Positions 41,105 to 50,977 of a stretch of DNA of 64,000 nucleotides are shown here, one piece after another. This DNA comes from Antribacter soli (GTDB lineage Bacteria; Actinomycetota; Actinomycetes; Actinomycetales; Cellulomonadaceae). The DNA lies in NCBI RefSeq assembly GCF_021568775.1, contig NZ_JAKGSG010000005.1, forward strand, positions 124,001-188,000. The letters are read 5' to 3'. The position numbers and the translations under genes were made by a program. Every line of letters starts with the position of its first letter. Position 1 is the stretch's first letter. The notes under the pieces are model-generated. The model made no database searches, was not told the DNA's origin, and saw only the letters and a program-made list of their open reading frames with translations.

Positions 41105-42259
41105 CTACCGCCAGGCCGCCCGTTCGTACTGCGGCTGCCATGAAGGCCCGTCGGCCGGCGCATGAGAGGTCCCGACGGCGACGCCCAGCTCCCGCGCCGC
41201 GCGCAGCGGCCAGTGCGGGTCACGCAGCGCCTCCCGCGCGATCATGACGGCGTCGGCCGAGCCCTCCACGAGCACCTGCTCGGCCTGCTGCGGCGACGTG
41301 ATCAGCCCCACGGCGCTCACCGGCAGCCCCGCCTCCTGGCGCACCCGTCGTGCGAGCGGGACCTGATAGCCCGGGCCGAGAGGGATCGACGCCGGCGCCA
41401 CCCCGCCGGACGACACGTCCACGAGGTCCACGCCGTACGCCACCAGCGACTTCGCGACGGCCGCCACCTCGTCGACGGTCAGCCCGCCCTCTTGCCAGTC
41501 CGTCGCGGAGACGCGCACGAACAGCGGCAGGTCCTCCGGCCAGACGGCGCGGACGGCCTCCGCGGTCTCGACCAGCAGCCGGGCTCGGTTCTCGAGGGAC
41601 CCGCCGTACTCGTCGGTCCGCTCGTTCGCGAGCGGCGACAGGAACTGGTGGAGCAGGTAGCCGTGCGCGGCATGCAGCTCCACCACGTCGAAGCCGGCGG
41701 CGTGCGCCCGCCGGGCGGCGCCGGCGAACAGCCCGGGGATCGCGGCCACGTCCTCACGCGACAGCGCGACCGGCGCGGCGAGCCCCGGGTGAGCCGAAGC
41801 CGACGGGCCCGAGGTGACCCACCCGCCGTCGGGCACCGGGACGCTGCCCTGGTCCGGCGACCACGGGCGGTACACCGACGCCTTGCGGCCCGCGTGCTGG
41901 AGCTGGACGCCGATGCGTGCGCCGCGGGCGTGGACGAAGTCCACGACGCGCCGCCACGCGGTCGTCTGCTCCTCGTTCCACAGGCCCGTGTCCTGGGGCG
42001 AGATCCGGCCCTCGGGAGCCACCGCGGTCGCCTCGGTGAGCACGAGGCCGAAGCCGCCCGCGGCCCGGGCGCCGAGGTGGACCAGGTGCCAGTCGTCCGG
42101 CACGCCGTCCACGGCGGAGTACTGGCACATCGGCGCGAGCCACACGCGGTTGGGGATCGTCAGCCCGCGGAGGGTCATCGGTTCGAAGAGCCGGGTCACG
42201 TCCGTCCGCAACGCCAGGGGACGCCCCGCTTGTTCCGCGGCAGCACCGCGTCGCGTCAT
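41105..42259 (-). CDS. NADH:flavin oxidoreductase, old yellow enzyme (YqjM-like)
   Basis: A 384-residue TIM-barrel flavoprotein. LTIPNRVWLAPMCQYSAVDG near the start is the YqjM-type FMN region with the regulatory Cys. GVQLQHAGRKAS and DVVELHAAHGYLLHQFLSP hold the catalytic His pair, and YGGSLENRARLL and ADAVMIAREALRDP bind FMN phosphate. It reduces activated alkenes with NADPH; the physiological substrate is unknown. An ATG seven codons upstream is an alternative start. It is divergent from acs. Confidence 0.93.
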   Translation of the reverse strand: MTRRGAAAEQAGRPLALRTDVTRLFEPMTLRGLTIPNRVWLAPMCQYSAVDGVPDDWHLVHLGARAAGGFGLVLTEATAVAPEGRISPQDTGLWNEEQTTAWRRVVDFVHARGARIGVQLQHAGRKASVYRPWSPDQGSVPVPDGGWVTSGPSASAHPGLAAPVALSREDVAAIPGLFAGAARRAHAAGFDVVELHAAHGYLLHQFLSPLANERTDEYGGSLENRARLLVETAEAVRAVWPEDLPLFVRVSATDWQEGGLTVDEVAAVAKSLVAYGVDLVDVSSGGVAPASIPLGPGYQVPLARRVRQEAGLPVSAVGLITSPQQAEQVLVEGSADAVMIAREALRDPHWPLRAARELGVAVGTSHAPADGPSWQPQYERAAWR

Positions 42260-42314
42260 GCGGGCTTCGCCGGCGCGCAAAGAGGCGGTACCGTCTCAAT
42301 CTGTGACGGAGGCC

Positions 42315-42330
42315 TGTGACCGCTGTCACG
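42315..42330. promoter_or_regulatory. CRP/GlxR-type binding site upstream of acs
   Basis: TGTGA-CCGCTG-TCACG matches the CRP-family consensus TGTGA-N6-TCACA with one mismatch. A further TGTGA half-site lies at 42302-42306. The site is 79 bases before the acs start, in the 149-bp region shared with the divergent reductase. Acs is controlled by CRP-type regulators in mycobacteria and E. coli. Confidence 0.6.
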
Positions 42331-42408
42331 AGGAGTACGCTCCACCAAGGCAGGACTCCTAGCAAACCCTGCCTCGACAATTCGCGAAGACGCGCACCGG
42401 AGGTCGCC

Positions 42409-44436
42409 GTGACAGACACCCAGCCGACGCACACGTCGGGCAGCCCGAGCCTCGAGAACCTCCTGCACGAGACACGCAGCTTCCCGCCGAGCGCCGAGTT
42501 CGCGGCGCAGGCGAACGCGCAGCCTGCGCTGTACGACGACGCGAAGGCCGACCGCCTGGAGTTCTGGGCGGAGCAGGCGCGCGACCTCGTCAGCTGGCAC
42601 ACGCCGTTCACGGAGACGCTCGACTGGAGCGGCGCCCCCGTCGCCCGGTGGTTCGCCGACGGGCGGCTCAACGCCGCCTACAACGCCGTGGACCGCCACG
42701 TCGAAGCCGGCCTCGGCGACCGCGTGGCCCTGCACTTCGAGGGCGAGCCGGGCGACACCCGCACCGTCACGTACGCCGACCTGCAGCGCGAGGTCTCGCG
42801 CGCCGCGAACGCGCTCGCCGCGCTCGGCGTCACCGCGGGCGACCGCGTCGTCATCTACCTGCCGATGCTCGTCGAGTCCGTCGTCGCGATGCTGGCCTGC
42901 GCGCGCATCGGGGCCCCGCACTCGGTCGTGTTCGGCGGCTTCTCGGCCGACGCGCTGCGCAGCCGCATCGCCGACGCCCAGGCCTCGCTCGTCATCACGG
43001 CCGACGGCGGCTACCGCCGCGGCGCCGCGTCCGCGCTGAAGCCCGCCGTCGACGAGGCCCTCGCGCCGCGCGAGGGGGAGCCCGAGACGACGGTGCGCCA
43101 TGTGCTGGTCGTCCAGCGCACCGACCAGGAGGTCGCCTGGACCGAGGGCCGCGACCTGTGGTGGCACGAGGCGCTCGAGTCCGCGGACACGTTCCACGAG
43201 CCCGTCTGGGTCGAGGCCGAGCACCCGCTGTTCATCCTCTACACGTCGGGGACCACGGGGAAGCCCAAGGGCATCCTGCACACCACGGGTGGCTACCTGA
43301 CGCAGGCCGCGTACACCCACAAGAACGTGTTCGACCTCAAGCCCGAGACCGACGTCTACTGGTGCACCGCGGACATCGGCTGGGTCACCGGCCACTCCTA
43401 CGTCGTCTACGGGCCGCTCCTCAACGGCGCCACGCAGGTCATCTACGAGGGCACGCCCGACACGCCGCACCGCGGCCGCTGGTGGGAGCTGGTCCAGAAG
43501 TACAACGTGTCCATCCTGTACACGGCCCCGACGGCGATCCGCACCTGCATGAAGTGGGGCGAGGACATCCCGGCCCGGTTCGACCTGTCGTCCCTGCGCG
43601 TCCTGGGCAGCGTCGGCGAGCCCATCAACCCCGAGGCGTGGATGTGGTACCGCCGCGTCATCGGTGGCGACGAGGCGCCCATCGTGGACACGTGGTGGCA
43701 GACCGAGACCGGGGCGATCATGATCAGCCCGCTCCCCGGCGTCACCGCGACCAAGCCCGGCTCGGCCCAGGTGCCGCTGCCCGGCATCGTGGCAGAGGTC
43801 GTGGACGACGAGGCGCACGCCGTGCCGAACGGCGGCGGCGGGTACCTCGTGCTGTCCGAGCCGTGGCCGTCGATGCTCCGCGGCATCTGGGGCGACCTCG
43901 AGCGCTACCGGGACACCTACTGGGCCCGCTTCGAGGGTCTGTACTTCGCCGGCGACGGGGCGAAGAAGGACGAGGACGGCGACATCTGGCTCCTCGGCCG
44001 CGTCGACGACGTCATGAACGTCTCGGGTCACCGCCTGTCGACCACGGAGATCGAGTCCGCGCTGGTGTCGCACGACATCGTGGCCGAGGCGGCCGTCGTC
44101 GGCGCGTCGGACGAGACCACCGGCCAGGCCGTCGTCGCGTTCGTCATCCTGCGCGGTGAGCACGCCCACCGCGCGTCCGACGCCGAGAGCGCAGCCCAGG
44201 TGCAGGAGGAGCTCCGAGCCCACGTCGCCAAGGAGATCGGGCCGATCGCGAAGCCGCGCAAGATCCTCGTGGTGGCCGAGCTGCCCAAGACGCGGTCGGG
44301 CAAGATCATGCGCCGCCTCCTGCGCGACGTCGCCGAGAACCGCGCGGTCGGCGACGCCACGACGCTCGCCGACTCCTCGGTGATGGAACTCATCGCCGCG
44401 GGCCTGGCGGCGCCGTCGGCCTCCTCGGAGGACTGA
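42409..44436 (+). CDS. acs: Acetyl-CoA synthetase (AMP-forming)
   Basis: A 675-residue protein from the GTG at 42409 (VTDTQPTHTSGSPS), supported by GGAGG six bases upstream. Family signatures: YTSGTTGKPKGILHTTGGYL, WCTADIGWVTGHSYVVYGPL, TWWQTETGAIMISPLPG, VSGHRLSTTEIESALVSH, and the C-terminal KTRSGKIMRRLLRD with the Lys that is acetylated in this family. It activates acetate to acetyl-CoA in the cytoplasm. A CRP-like site lies upstream and a strong hairpin downstream. Confidence 0.96.
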   Translation: MTDTQPTHTSGSPSLENLLHETRSFPPSAEFAAQANAQPALYDDAKADRLEFWAEQARDLVSWHTPFTETLDWSGAPVARWFADGRLNAAYNAVDRHVEAGLGDRVALHFEGEPGDTRTVTYADLQREVSRAANALAALGVTAGDRVVIYLPMLVESVVAMLACARIGAPHSVVFGGFSADALRSRIADAQASLVITADGGYRRGAASALKPAVDEALAPREGEPETTVRHVLVVQRTDQEVAWTEGRDLWWHEALESADTFHEPVWVEAEHPLFILYTSGTTGKPKGILHTTGGYLTQAAYTHKNVFDLKPETDVYWCTADIGWVTGHSYVVYGPLLNGATQVIYEGTPDTPHRGRWWELVQKYNVSILYTAPTAIRTCMKWGEDIPARFDLSSLRVLGSVGEPINPEAWMWYRRVIGGDEAPIVDTWWQTETGAIMISPLPGVTATKPGSAQVPLPGIVAEVVDDEAHAVPNGGGGYLVLSEPWPSMLRGIWGDLERYRDTYWARFEGLYFAGDGAKKDEDGDIWLLGRVDDVMNVSGHRLSTTEIESALVSHDIVAEAAVVGASDETTGQAVVAFVILRGEHAHRASDAESAAQVQEELRAHVAKEIGPIAKPRKILVVAELPKTRSGKIMRRLLRDVAENRAVGDATTLADSSVMELIAAGLAAPSASSED

Positions 44437-44445
44437 GCCCATGAT

Positions 44446-44486
44446 GCCGAGGTGGTCGCCCCGTCCGACGGAGCGGCCACCTCGGC
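44446..44486. terminator. Hairpin between acs and mshD
   Basis: GCCGAGGTGG (44446-44455) pairs with CCACCTCGGC (44477-44486), and four more pairs (one G-T) extend the stem to 14 bp around a 13-base loop. It begins 10 bases after the acs stop and ends 23 bases before the mshD start. It probably ends acs transcripts. Confidence 0.65.
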
Positions 44487-44508
44487 AGGGTTGGGGGAGG
44501 ATGGGGCC

Positions 44509-45474
44509 GTGCACTTCGCGCCCCCCATCGAGATCGGTCCCCTGGACGACGACGCCCGTCGTGCCGTGCGCGCCCTCGCGGACACGGCCGCCGAGCACGA
44601 CGGCGTCGCCGCCCTGTCGGAACAGCCGCTGCTGAACCTGGCTGCGGACGAGGAGTGGCTGACGCACGTCGTCGCCCGCGACCCGTACGGGAAGACGATC
44701 GGATACGTGCAGGTCGACCGGTCCGGGGACACGGCGAGCGCCGAGCTCGTCGTCCACCCGGAGCACCGCCGCCGCGGCACCGGCCGCATGCTGCTGCGCA
44801 CGGCGGAGCGCGACGCGACCCTGCCCGCCCGCTCGGGAGAGCCGGGCCAGCACGGCAAGCAGCTCCGGGTCTGGGCGCACGGCGACCTGCCCGAGGCGCG
44901 CGCCTTCGCGGAGAAGTCGGGCTACCGGCCCGTGCGGGAGCTTCTCCTCCTCGCGCGGCCGCTCGGCACGACGACGGCCACCCCGCCCGCGATGCCGGAA
45001 GGCCTGGCCGTCCGCACGTTCGTCCCGGGCGCGGACGACGAGGCGTGGGTGCGGGTCAACGCACGGGCGTTCGCGACCCATCCGGAGCAGGGTCGTCTCA
45101 CGCGGGCAGACCTCGAGGCGCGCAAGGCAGAGCCGTGGTTCGACCCGGAGGGCTTCTTCCTGGTCGTGCCCGACGCCGGAACCACGGCCCAGCCAAGCAC
45201 CGCCGACCCCGTCGCCTTCCTGTGGACGAAGGTGGAGCCCGGGCAGCCGGACGGCGCGCGCGACGGCGAGATCTACGCGGTCGGTGTGGACCCCACCGCA
45301 CAGGGCCGCGGCCTCGGCGGCGCACTCACGGCGACGGGCCTGGCGCACCTCGCGCGGATCGGAGCGACCCGTGCTGTGCTCTACGTCGAGGGCGACAACG
45401 CACCTGCCCTCGCCACGTACGCGCGGGCAGGGTTCGAGCGTGCGGGGACGCACGTGCAGTACGCCCGCACCTGA
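44509..45474 (+). CDS. mshD: Mycothiol synthase
   Basis: A 321-residue protein made of two GNAT domains. The first has [21 protein letters not shown], the second [23 protein letters not shown] followed by [20 protein letters not shown]. Between them is [27 protein letters not shown], typical of MshD. It transfers acetyl from acetyl-CoA to the cysteine amine in the last step of mycothiol synthesis. GGGGGAGG upstream selects the GTG at 44509 over one 19 codons earlier. Confidence 0.93.
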   Translation: MHFAPPIEIGPLDDDARRAVRALADTAAEHDGVAALSEQPLLNLAADEEWLTHVVARDPYGKTIGYVQVDRSGDTASAELVVHPEHRRRGTGRMLLRTAERDATLPARSGEPGQHGKQLRVWAHGDLPEARAFAEKSGYRPVRELLLLARPLGTTTATPPAMPEGLAVRTFVPGADDEAWVRVNARAFATHPEQGRLTRADLEARKAEPWFDPEGFFLVVPDAGTTAQPSTADPVAFLWTKVEPGQPDGARDGEIYAVGVDPTAQGRGLGGALTATGLAHLARIGATRAVLYVEGDNAPALATYARAGFERAGTHVQYART

Positions 45475-45491
45475 CCGAATCCGTGGGAAAT

Positions 45492-45509
45492 CGTCACCCT
45501 GCGTTCATC
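45492..45509 (+). promoter_or_regulatory. PHO-box-like repeat upstream of ppk1
   Basis: CGTCACC and GTTCATC are 11 bases apart start to start, as in PhoP boxes of Streptomyces (direct repeats of GTTCACC). They match the consensus at 5 and 6 of 7 positions. The element ends 13 bases before the ppk1 ATG. A similar pair lies before the DUF47-pit operon. Confidence 0.45.
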
Positions 45510-45522
45510 GATCAGTGACACC

Positions 45523-47991
45523 ATGAGCAGCATGACGGACGCAACAGACGGCACCCCGAAGATGCGCGACGCGCGCGGGCGGTTCGTGCGGTCGGCCGCC
45601 CGTGGCACCGCTGCGGCGCGGTCCGTGATCGCGAGTGCTCTCGTGCCTGCGACCGGCCCTGGAGGAATCACCAACAGGGTGATGCGCGAGACCGAGGAGG
45701 CGACCGCCGTCGTGCAGGAACAGCCCAACACCGCACCCCGCGAGCTGGAACCGAGCCTGGCCGCGCACATCGCGGAGCACATCGCGGAGGAGGAGCCGAG
45801 CGGCTACGCGACCATCCCGGTCGAGCACGAGCCGCTCCCGGCGGACCGCTTCGGCGACCGCGAGCTGAGCTGGCTCGCGTTCAACGAGCGCGTGCTGCAG
45901 CTCGCGGAGGACCAGCAGATCCCGTTGCTGGAGCGCGTGCGGTTCCTGGCGATCTTCGCATCGAACCTGGACGAGTTCTTCATGGTGCGCGTCGCCGGGC
46001 TGAAGCGGCGCATCGCCACGGGCATCGCCGTGACGAGCGCCTCCGGGCTGTCGCCGCGCGAGGTTCTGCGCGGCACCTCCGAGCGCGCGCACGAGCTGAT
46101 GACGCGCCACGCGATGGTGTTCCAGGAGCACGTGCAGCCCGAGCTGGCCGCCGAGGGCATCACGCTGGTGCACTGGGACGAGCTCGAGCAGCGCGAGCAG
46201 GAGCGCCTGCACAAGTTCTTCCGCAAGCAGATCTTCCCGGTGCTGACACCGCTCGCCGTCGACCCTGCGCACCCGTTCCCGTACATCTCGGGGCTGTCGC
46301 TCAACCTGGCCGTCGTGGTCGCGAACCCCGCCACGGGCAAGGAGCACTTCGCCCGCGTGAAGGTGCCGCCGCTGCTGCCCCGGTTCATCGCCGTGGACGC
46401 ATCGGGCAAGCCCCGGCGCCCCGGCACACGCAAGGCAGACCCGCAGCGCGGGCCGCTGTCGTTCGTGCCGCTCGAGGAGATCATCGGGCAGCACCTCGAC
46501 GATCTGTTCCCCGGCATGGAGGTTGTGGAGCACCACGCGTTCCGCGTGACCCGCAACGAGGACGTGGAGGTCGAGGAGGACGACGCCGAGAACCTCCTCC
46601 AGGCGATGGAGAAGGAGCTGCTGCGACGCCGCTTCGGCCCGCCGGTGCGACTGGAGATCGCGGAGGGGATCAGCGCGCGCATCCGCGAGCTGATCGTGCG
46701 CGAGCTCGGCGTCCGGGACGAGGAGGTCTACACGCTCCCCTCCCTGCTGGACCTCACGGGCCTCAACCTGATCGCGGACCTCGACCTCGCCGCGTTGCAC
46801 TTCCCGCCGTTCCTGGCCACCACCCACCGGCAGCTGGCCGAGGTGGAGAGCGCCACGGCCACGGACGTCTTCGCGGCCATCCGGCGGCGCGACATCCTCC
46901 TGCACCACCCGTACGACTCGTTCTCGACGTCCGTGCAGACCTTCCTGCAGCAGGCCGCGGCCGACCCCGCCGTGCTCGCGATCAAGCAGACGCTCTACCG
47001 CACGTCCGGCGACTCCCCGATCGTGGATGCGCTCATCGACGCGGCCGAGGCCGGCAAGCAGGTCCTGGCTCTCGTGGAGATCAAGGCGCGGTTCGACGAG
47101 CAGGCGAACATCTCCTGGGCCCGCAAGCTGGAGCAGGCGGGCGTGCACGTCGTGTACGGGATCGTGGGTCTCAAGACGCACTGCAAGCTGTCGCTCGTGG
47201 TGCGCCAGGAGCCGGATGGCTCGCTCCTGCGCTACTGCCACGTGGGCACGGGCAACTACAACCCGAAGACTGCCCGCCTCTACACCGACCACGGACTGCT
47301 GACGTGCGACCCCGACGTGGGCCAGGACCTGACGCGGCTGTTCAACCAGCTCTCGGGATACGCACCGCAGTCACGGTTCCACCGCCTGCTCGTCGCGCCC
47401 CGCTCGGTCCGCATGGGCCTCGTGGAGCGCATCGACCGCGAGGCGGCGGCCGCCCGCGCCGGGCACGAGGCCTGGGTCAAGATCAAGGTCAACTCAGCCG
47501 TGGACGAGACGATCACCGATGCGCTGTACCGCGCATCGGAGGCCGGCGTGCAGGTCGACCTCCTGGTCCGCGGCATCTGCTCCCTGCGCCCCGGCGTGCC
47601 CGGGCTCAGCGAGAACATCCGGGTGCGCTCCATCCTCGGCCGCTTCCTCGAGCACTCGCGGATCTTCGCGTTCGCCAACGCGGTCGGCCCCGCCATCGGC
47701 GAGGGTCCGGAGGGCGGGCCCGAGGTGCTCATCGGCTCGGCCGACCTCATGCACCGCAACCTGGACCGTCGCGTCGAGGCCCTCGTCCGGATCTCCGACC
47801 CCGGCCAGATCGCGGAGCTCATCGAGCTCATCGACACGTCCATGTCGGATACGACGGCGTCGTGGCACCTGCGGCCCGACGGACACTGGGACCGTCACGC
47901 CACCGGGCCGGAAGGGGAGCCTCTGCACGACATGCAGGCCCTCCTGATCGAGCGCCAGCGCAGGCGGCGGCGGCTCGAGCCGGTCCGGTGA
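45523..47991 (+). CDS. ppk1: Polyphosphate kinase 1
   Basis: An 822-residue protein. About 100 poorly conserved N-terminal residues precede the start of the normal fold ([21 protein letters not shown]). [88 protein letters not shown] and [18 protein letters not shown] are all PPK1 signatures, including the catalytic His regions. It makes polyphosphate from ATP reversibly. It overlaps the NUDIX gene by 4 bases, as in the mycobacterial ppk1-mutT1 pair. Confidence 0.96.
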   Translation: MSSMTDATDGTPKMRDARGRFVRSAARGTAAARSVIASALVPATGPGGITNRVMRETEEATAVVQEQPNTAPRELEPSLAAHIAEHIAEEEPSGYATIPVEHEPLPADRFGDRELSWLAFNERVLQLAEDQQIPLLERVRFLAIFASNLDEFFMVRVAGLKRRIATGIAVTSASGLSPREVLRGTSERAHELMTRHAMVFQEHVQPELAAEGITLVHWDELEQREQERLHKFFRKQIFPVLTPLAVDPAHPFPYISGLSLNLAVVVANPATGKEHFARVKVPPLLPRFIAVDASGKPRRPGTRKADPQRGPLSFVPLEEIIGQHLDDLFPGMEVVEHHAFRVTRNEDVEVEEDDAENLLQAMEKELLRRRFGPPVRLEIAEGISARIRELIVRELGVRDEEVYTLPSLLDLTGLNLIADLDLAALHFPPFLATTHRQLAEVESATATDVFAAIRRRDILLHHPYDSFSTSVQTFLQQAAADPAVLAIKQTLYRTSGDSPIVDALIDAAEAGKQVLALVEIKARFDEQANISWARKLEQAGVHVVYGIVGLKTHCKLSLVVRQEPDGSLLRYCHVGTGNYNPKTARLYTDHGLLTCDPDVGQDLTRLFNQLSGYAPQSRFHRLLVAPRSVRMGLVERIDREAAAARAGHEAWVKIKVNSAVDETITDALYRASEAGVQVDLLVRGICSLRPGVPGLSENIRVRSILGRFLEHSRIFAFANAVGPAIGEGPEGGPEVLIGSADLMHRNLDRRVEALVRISDPGQIAELIELIDTSMSDTTASWHLRPDGHWDRHATGPEGEPLHDMQALLIERQRRRRRLEPVR

Positions 47992-49034
47992 ACGGGCCGG
48001 GCCCGATGACCGGCTTCCGCCCGGCCCTGGAACGCCTGGACCCTGCGGGAGGCACGCGTCAGGCCCACGCCCCCCTGGTCGAGACCGCGGGCGCGGTCGT
48101 CTGGCGCGTGCGCGGCGGGTCCCTGCAGGTGCAGCTCGTCCACCGGCCCCGCTACGACGACTGGTCCTGGCCGAAGGGCAAGGTCGAGGAGGGCGAGGCG
48201 TTCCAGGTCACGGCGATCCGGGAGGTCGCCGAGGAGACAGGGAAGCCGATCGTGCTCGGGATGCCGTTGCCCGGCCGGCAGTACCTCACGCCGGAGGGCC
48301 GCGTGAAGCGCGTCCACTACTGGGCGGCGCGGCGGGCCCGGCGAGGCCACGACAGTGCGGCGCTCACCGCCCGGGACCCCGTGGCCCCGGTGCTGAAGGC
48401 CGAGGTGGACGCCTCCGAGTGGCTCGACGCCGACGACGCGGCGAAGCGGCTCACCTGGGCCTCGGACCGCGCACCGCTCGACGCGCTCAAGGAAGCCTAC
48501 GAGGCAGGCCGCCTGCCCACGCGGGCGCTTGTCATCGCGCGCCACGGCAAGGCTGTGCCCCGCACGGCGTGGCACGGCTCGGAGCGCGACCGGCCGCTCA
48601 CCCCCATCGGCCACGCGCACGCCGCGGCGCTGGTGCCGGTGCTCGCCTCGTACGGGATCGAGACGGCGATCAGCTCCCGCTGGGAACGGTGCGCCACCAC
48701 CATCGACCCTTACGTGCGTGCTGCGGGCCTGCGACCGTCGTTCAGCGAGTACCTGACCGAGGCGCAGCACGAGCGCTCGCCCTCGCGCGTCGCCGCGACG
48801 ATCCGGTACCTGCTCGAGGACTCCGCGGGCGCGACCCTGCTCTGCACGCACCGGCCCGTCCTGCCGACGGTTCTGGACGTGCTCGGGCAGCACGCGGCGC
48901 GCGCCGTCGCGGACTCGCTGCCCACGCAGGATCCGTTCCTCGAGCCCGGCCAGGCCCTCGTGGGGCACGTCACGACCACGTCGAAGGGACCGCGGGTGGT
49001 GGCGGCGGAGCTCATCGCCCCACCGCTCGACTGA
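47988..49034 (+). CDS. NUDIX hydrolase-histidine phosphatase fusion (MutT1-like)
   Basis: A 348-residue protein. The NUDIX box reads [22 protein letters not shown] near residues 64-85. A C-terminal histidine-phosphatase domain begins [13 protein letters not shown] near 180, with later [13 protein letters not shown] and [11 protein letters not shown]. tuberculosis MutT1 has this architecture and hydrolyses oxidised nucleotides and dinucleoside polyphosphates. The GTG at 47988 overlaps the ppk1 stop (GTGA); an ATG six codons later is an alternative. Confidence 0.92.
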   Translation: MNGPGPMTGFRPALERLDPAGGTRQAHAPLVETAGAVVWRVRGGSLQVQLVHRPRYDDWSWPKGKVEEGEAFQVTAIREVAEETGKPIVLGMPLPGRQYLTPEGRVKRVHYWAARRARRGHDSAALTARDPVAPVLKAEVDASEWLDADDAAKRLTWASDRAPLDALKEAYEAGRLPTRALVIARHGKAVPRTAWHGSERDRPLTPIGHAHAAALVPVLASYGIETAISSRWERCATTIDPYVRAAGLRPSFSEYLTEAQHERSPSRVAATIRYLLEDSAGATLLCTHRPVLPTVLDVLGQHAARAVADSLPTQDPFLEPGQALVGHVTTTSKGPRVVAAELIAPPLD

Positions 49035-49038
49035 GCGC

Positions 49039-50043
49039 TCAGGCCAGGATCGGCGAGAGCACCCAGGTCGTCACGGCCGCCACGAGGGCCGCAGCCGGGA
49101 TGGTCGACACCCATGCCAGGACGATGTTCTTCGCGACGCCCCAGCGGACCGCCGACAGGCGCCGCGTGGCCCCGACGCCCATGATCGCCGAGGTGATCGT
49201 GTGGGTCGTGGACACGGGGGCGTGCAGCGCGAACGCGTTGACGTACAGCACCAGCGCGGACACGGACTCGGCGACGAACCCGCGCGCCGGGTCGAGCTCG
49301 ATGATGCGCCGGCCGAGGGTGCGCATGATGCGCCACCCGCCGGAGTAGGTGCCGGCGGAGATGGCGGCGGCCGCGGAGAGCTTGACCCACAGCGGGATCC
49401 CCGCATCGGGGTCCGCCCAGCCGGCCGTGAGGAGCGCCAGGTAGATGACGCCCATCGTCTTCTGGGCGTCCTGCAGGCCGTGGCCGAGCGCCATCGCCGC
49501 GGCCGAGGCCGTCTGCGCGATGCGGAACCGGCGGAACGTCTTGGCGGGCGCGGCGCTCCGGAACAGCCACAGCACGGCGAGCATGACCAGGAACGCGAAG
49601 CCGAAGCCGACCACCGGCGAGATGATCATCGGCAGCACGACCTTGTCGACGATCGCGGACCAGAAGACCGTCATGCCGCCTGCCAGGCCGGCCCCTACGA
49701 GGCCACCGATGAGCGCGTGCGTCGACGACGACGGCAGGCCGAACCACCACGTGATGAGGTTCCACACGATGGCACCGACCAGCGCGCACACGACCACGAC
49801 GAGCGCGGCGTGCGAGCCGGTGTCGTCGAGGTCGACGATCTGCTTCGCGATCGTCTCGGCGACCTCCGTCCCGAGGAGGGCGCCGACGAAGTTCATGACC
49901 GCCGCCATGAGCAGCGCGACGCGGGGCGTCAGCGCCCGCGTCGACACCGAGGTCGCGATCGCGTTGGCGGCGTCGTGGAAACCGTTGGTGTAGTCGAACC
50001 CGAGTGCGAGCGCGACGACGAAGACGACGAGTGCTGCCTCCAC
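49039..50043 (-). CDS. pit: Low-affinity inorganic phosphate transporter (Pit family)
   Basis: A 334-residue membrane protein with about ten spans. The Pit signature GFDYTNGFHDAANAIATSV is at residues 15-33, and its inverted counterpart WFGLPSSSTHALIGGL at about 100-115 and STTHTITSAIMGVG near 280. It imports metal-phosphate with protons. It is convergent with the NUDIX gene (4-bp gap) and follows the PhoU-like gene by 6 bp, the usual DUF47-pit operon. Confidence 0.94.
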   Translation of the reverse strand: MEAALVVFVVALALGFDYTNGFHDAANAIATSVSTRALTPRVALLMAAVMNFVGALLGTEVAETIAKQIVDLDDTGSHAALVVVVCALVGAIVWNLITWWFGLPSSSTHALIGGLVGAGLAGGMTVFWSAIVDKVVLPMIISPVVGFGFAFLVMLAVLWLFRSAAPAKTFRRFRIAQTASAAAMALGHGLQDAQKTMGVIYLALLTAGWADPDAGIPLWVKLSAAAAISAGTYSGGWRIMRTLGRRIIELDPARGFVAESVSALVLYVNAFALHAPVSTTHTITSAIMGVGATRRLSAVRWGVAKNIVLAWVSTIPAAALVAAVTTWVLSPILA

Positions 50044-50049
50044 GTCGGT

Positions 50050-50670
50050 TCAGGACTCCTTGAGCGCGATGGTCTCGACCATGTTGGCCACACGCTCGAA
50101 GCTGTCCGCCGCATCCTCGAGGACCTCGACGATCTCCTTGAGCTTCATGAGCTCGATCGGGTCGGTGACCTCGTCGAAGAGCTGCGCGATGAGCTTGCGG
50201 TGCAGCTTGTCCGCCTGGTTCTCGAGACGGTTGACCTCGACCCAGTAGTCGGCGAGGTGCTCCATGGAGCGCAGCCGCGGCATCGCCTCGGCGGTGAGCT
50301 CGGCGGCCCGGTGCAGCACCTGGACCTGCTCGGAGACCCGGTCGGGGAGCTGGCCGACCTTGTACAGGACGATGAGGTCCGCGGCCTCCTCCATGGAGTC
50401 CATGCAGTCGTCCAGCGCGGACGCGAGGCCGTAGATGTCGTCGCGGTCGAACGGCGTCACGAACGTCTGGTTGAGCCGGCGCATGATCGAGTGCGTGGCG
50501 TCGTCGGCCGCATGCTCGGCGTCCCGCAGCTGGAGCGCGAGCTTCTCGCGGCCTTCCTTGTCCGCCCCGAGCAGCTCTGCGAGGAGGGACGCGCCGGTCA
50601 CGAGATGCTGGGCCAGCGCGGCAAGAAGGTCGAAGTACGTGGTGTCGCGCGGAGTCAGGCGCAGGCGCAC
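50050..50670 (-). CDS. DUF47 PhoU-like regulator of Pit
   Basis: A 206-residue helical protein from the GTG at 50670, with GGGAGA upstream. It has the DUF47/PhoU pattern: FDLLAALAQHLVTGASLLAEL, LRDAEHAADDATHSIMRRL, FDRDDIYGLASALDDCMDSM, and VEVNRLENQADKLHRKLIAQLF. DUF47 proteins accompany Pit transporters and modulate them. A PHO-box-like repeat lies 13 bases upstream of the start. Confidence 0.92.
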   Translation of the reverse strand: MRLRLTPRDTTYFDLLAALAQHLVTGASLLAELLGADKEGREKLALQLRDAEHAADDATHSIMRRLNQTFVTPFDRDDIYGLASALDDCMDSMEEAADLIVLYKVGQLPDRVSEQVQVLHRAAELTAEAMPRLRSMEHLADYWVEVNRLENQADKLHRKLIAQLFDEVTDPIELMKLKEIVEVLEDAADSFERVANMVETIALKES

Positions 50671-50682
50671 GAGGGTCTCCCA

Positions 50683-50700
50683 GGTAAAGGGCAGATGAAC
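50683..50700 (-). promoter_or_regulatory. PHO-box-like repeat upstream of the DUF47-pit operon
   Basis: On the minus strand GTTCATC (50700-50694) and CTTTACC (50689-50683) are 11 bases apart start to start. They match GTTCACC at 6 and 5 of 7 positions. The pair is 12 bases before the GTG, nearly the same distance as the element before ppk1. Confidence 0.45.
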
Positions 50701-50977
50701 AAACTTAAGAGTAGGGGGCCGTGGACGACCTTCACCAACTCGCAGTCCGTGCTTGGGCCCTCCGTGACAAACGGCACAGCCCCGTCGGCAGCGCGTCATC
50801 GCGTACCAGAGGAATGGTGCGACACCGGACCGGGAGCGCCTCTCGGCGCGGGGCCGCTCGAAGCGGCTTGAGGTGGAGCCCGGGGCTACCGCAGTCCGGC
50901 GTCGCCAGCCCATCTTAACGGTTCAGGCTGGGCTGCCAAGGGTCAGGACGAACGATTCAGGGTGACGTGGGTCGTCG
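50701..50977. other. Intergenic region between the DUF47 gene and the DHA2 efflux gene, no gene seen
   Basis: The 5' side of the DUF47 gene and the 3' side of the efflux gene face this stretch, both on the minus strand. It should hold the promoter of the DUF47-pit operon and a terminator for the efflux gene. Only a weak GTGACG/CGTCAC dyad near 50962-50982 is visible. No open frame looks real. Confidence 0.5.
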
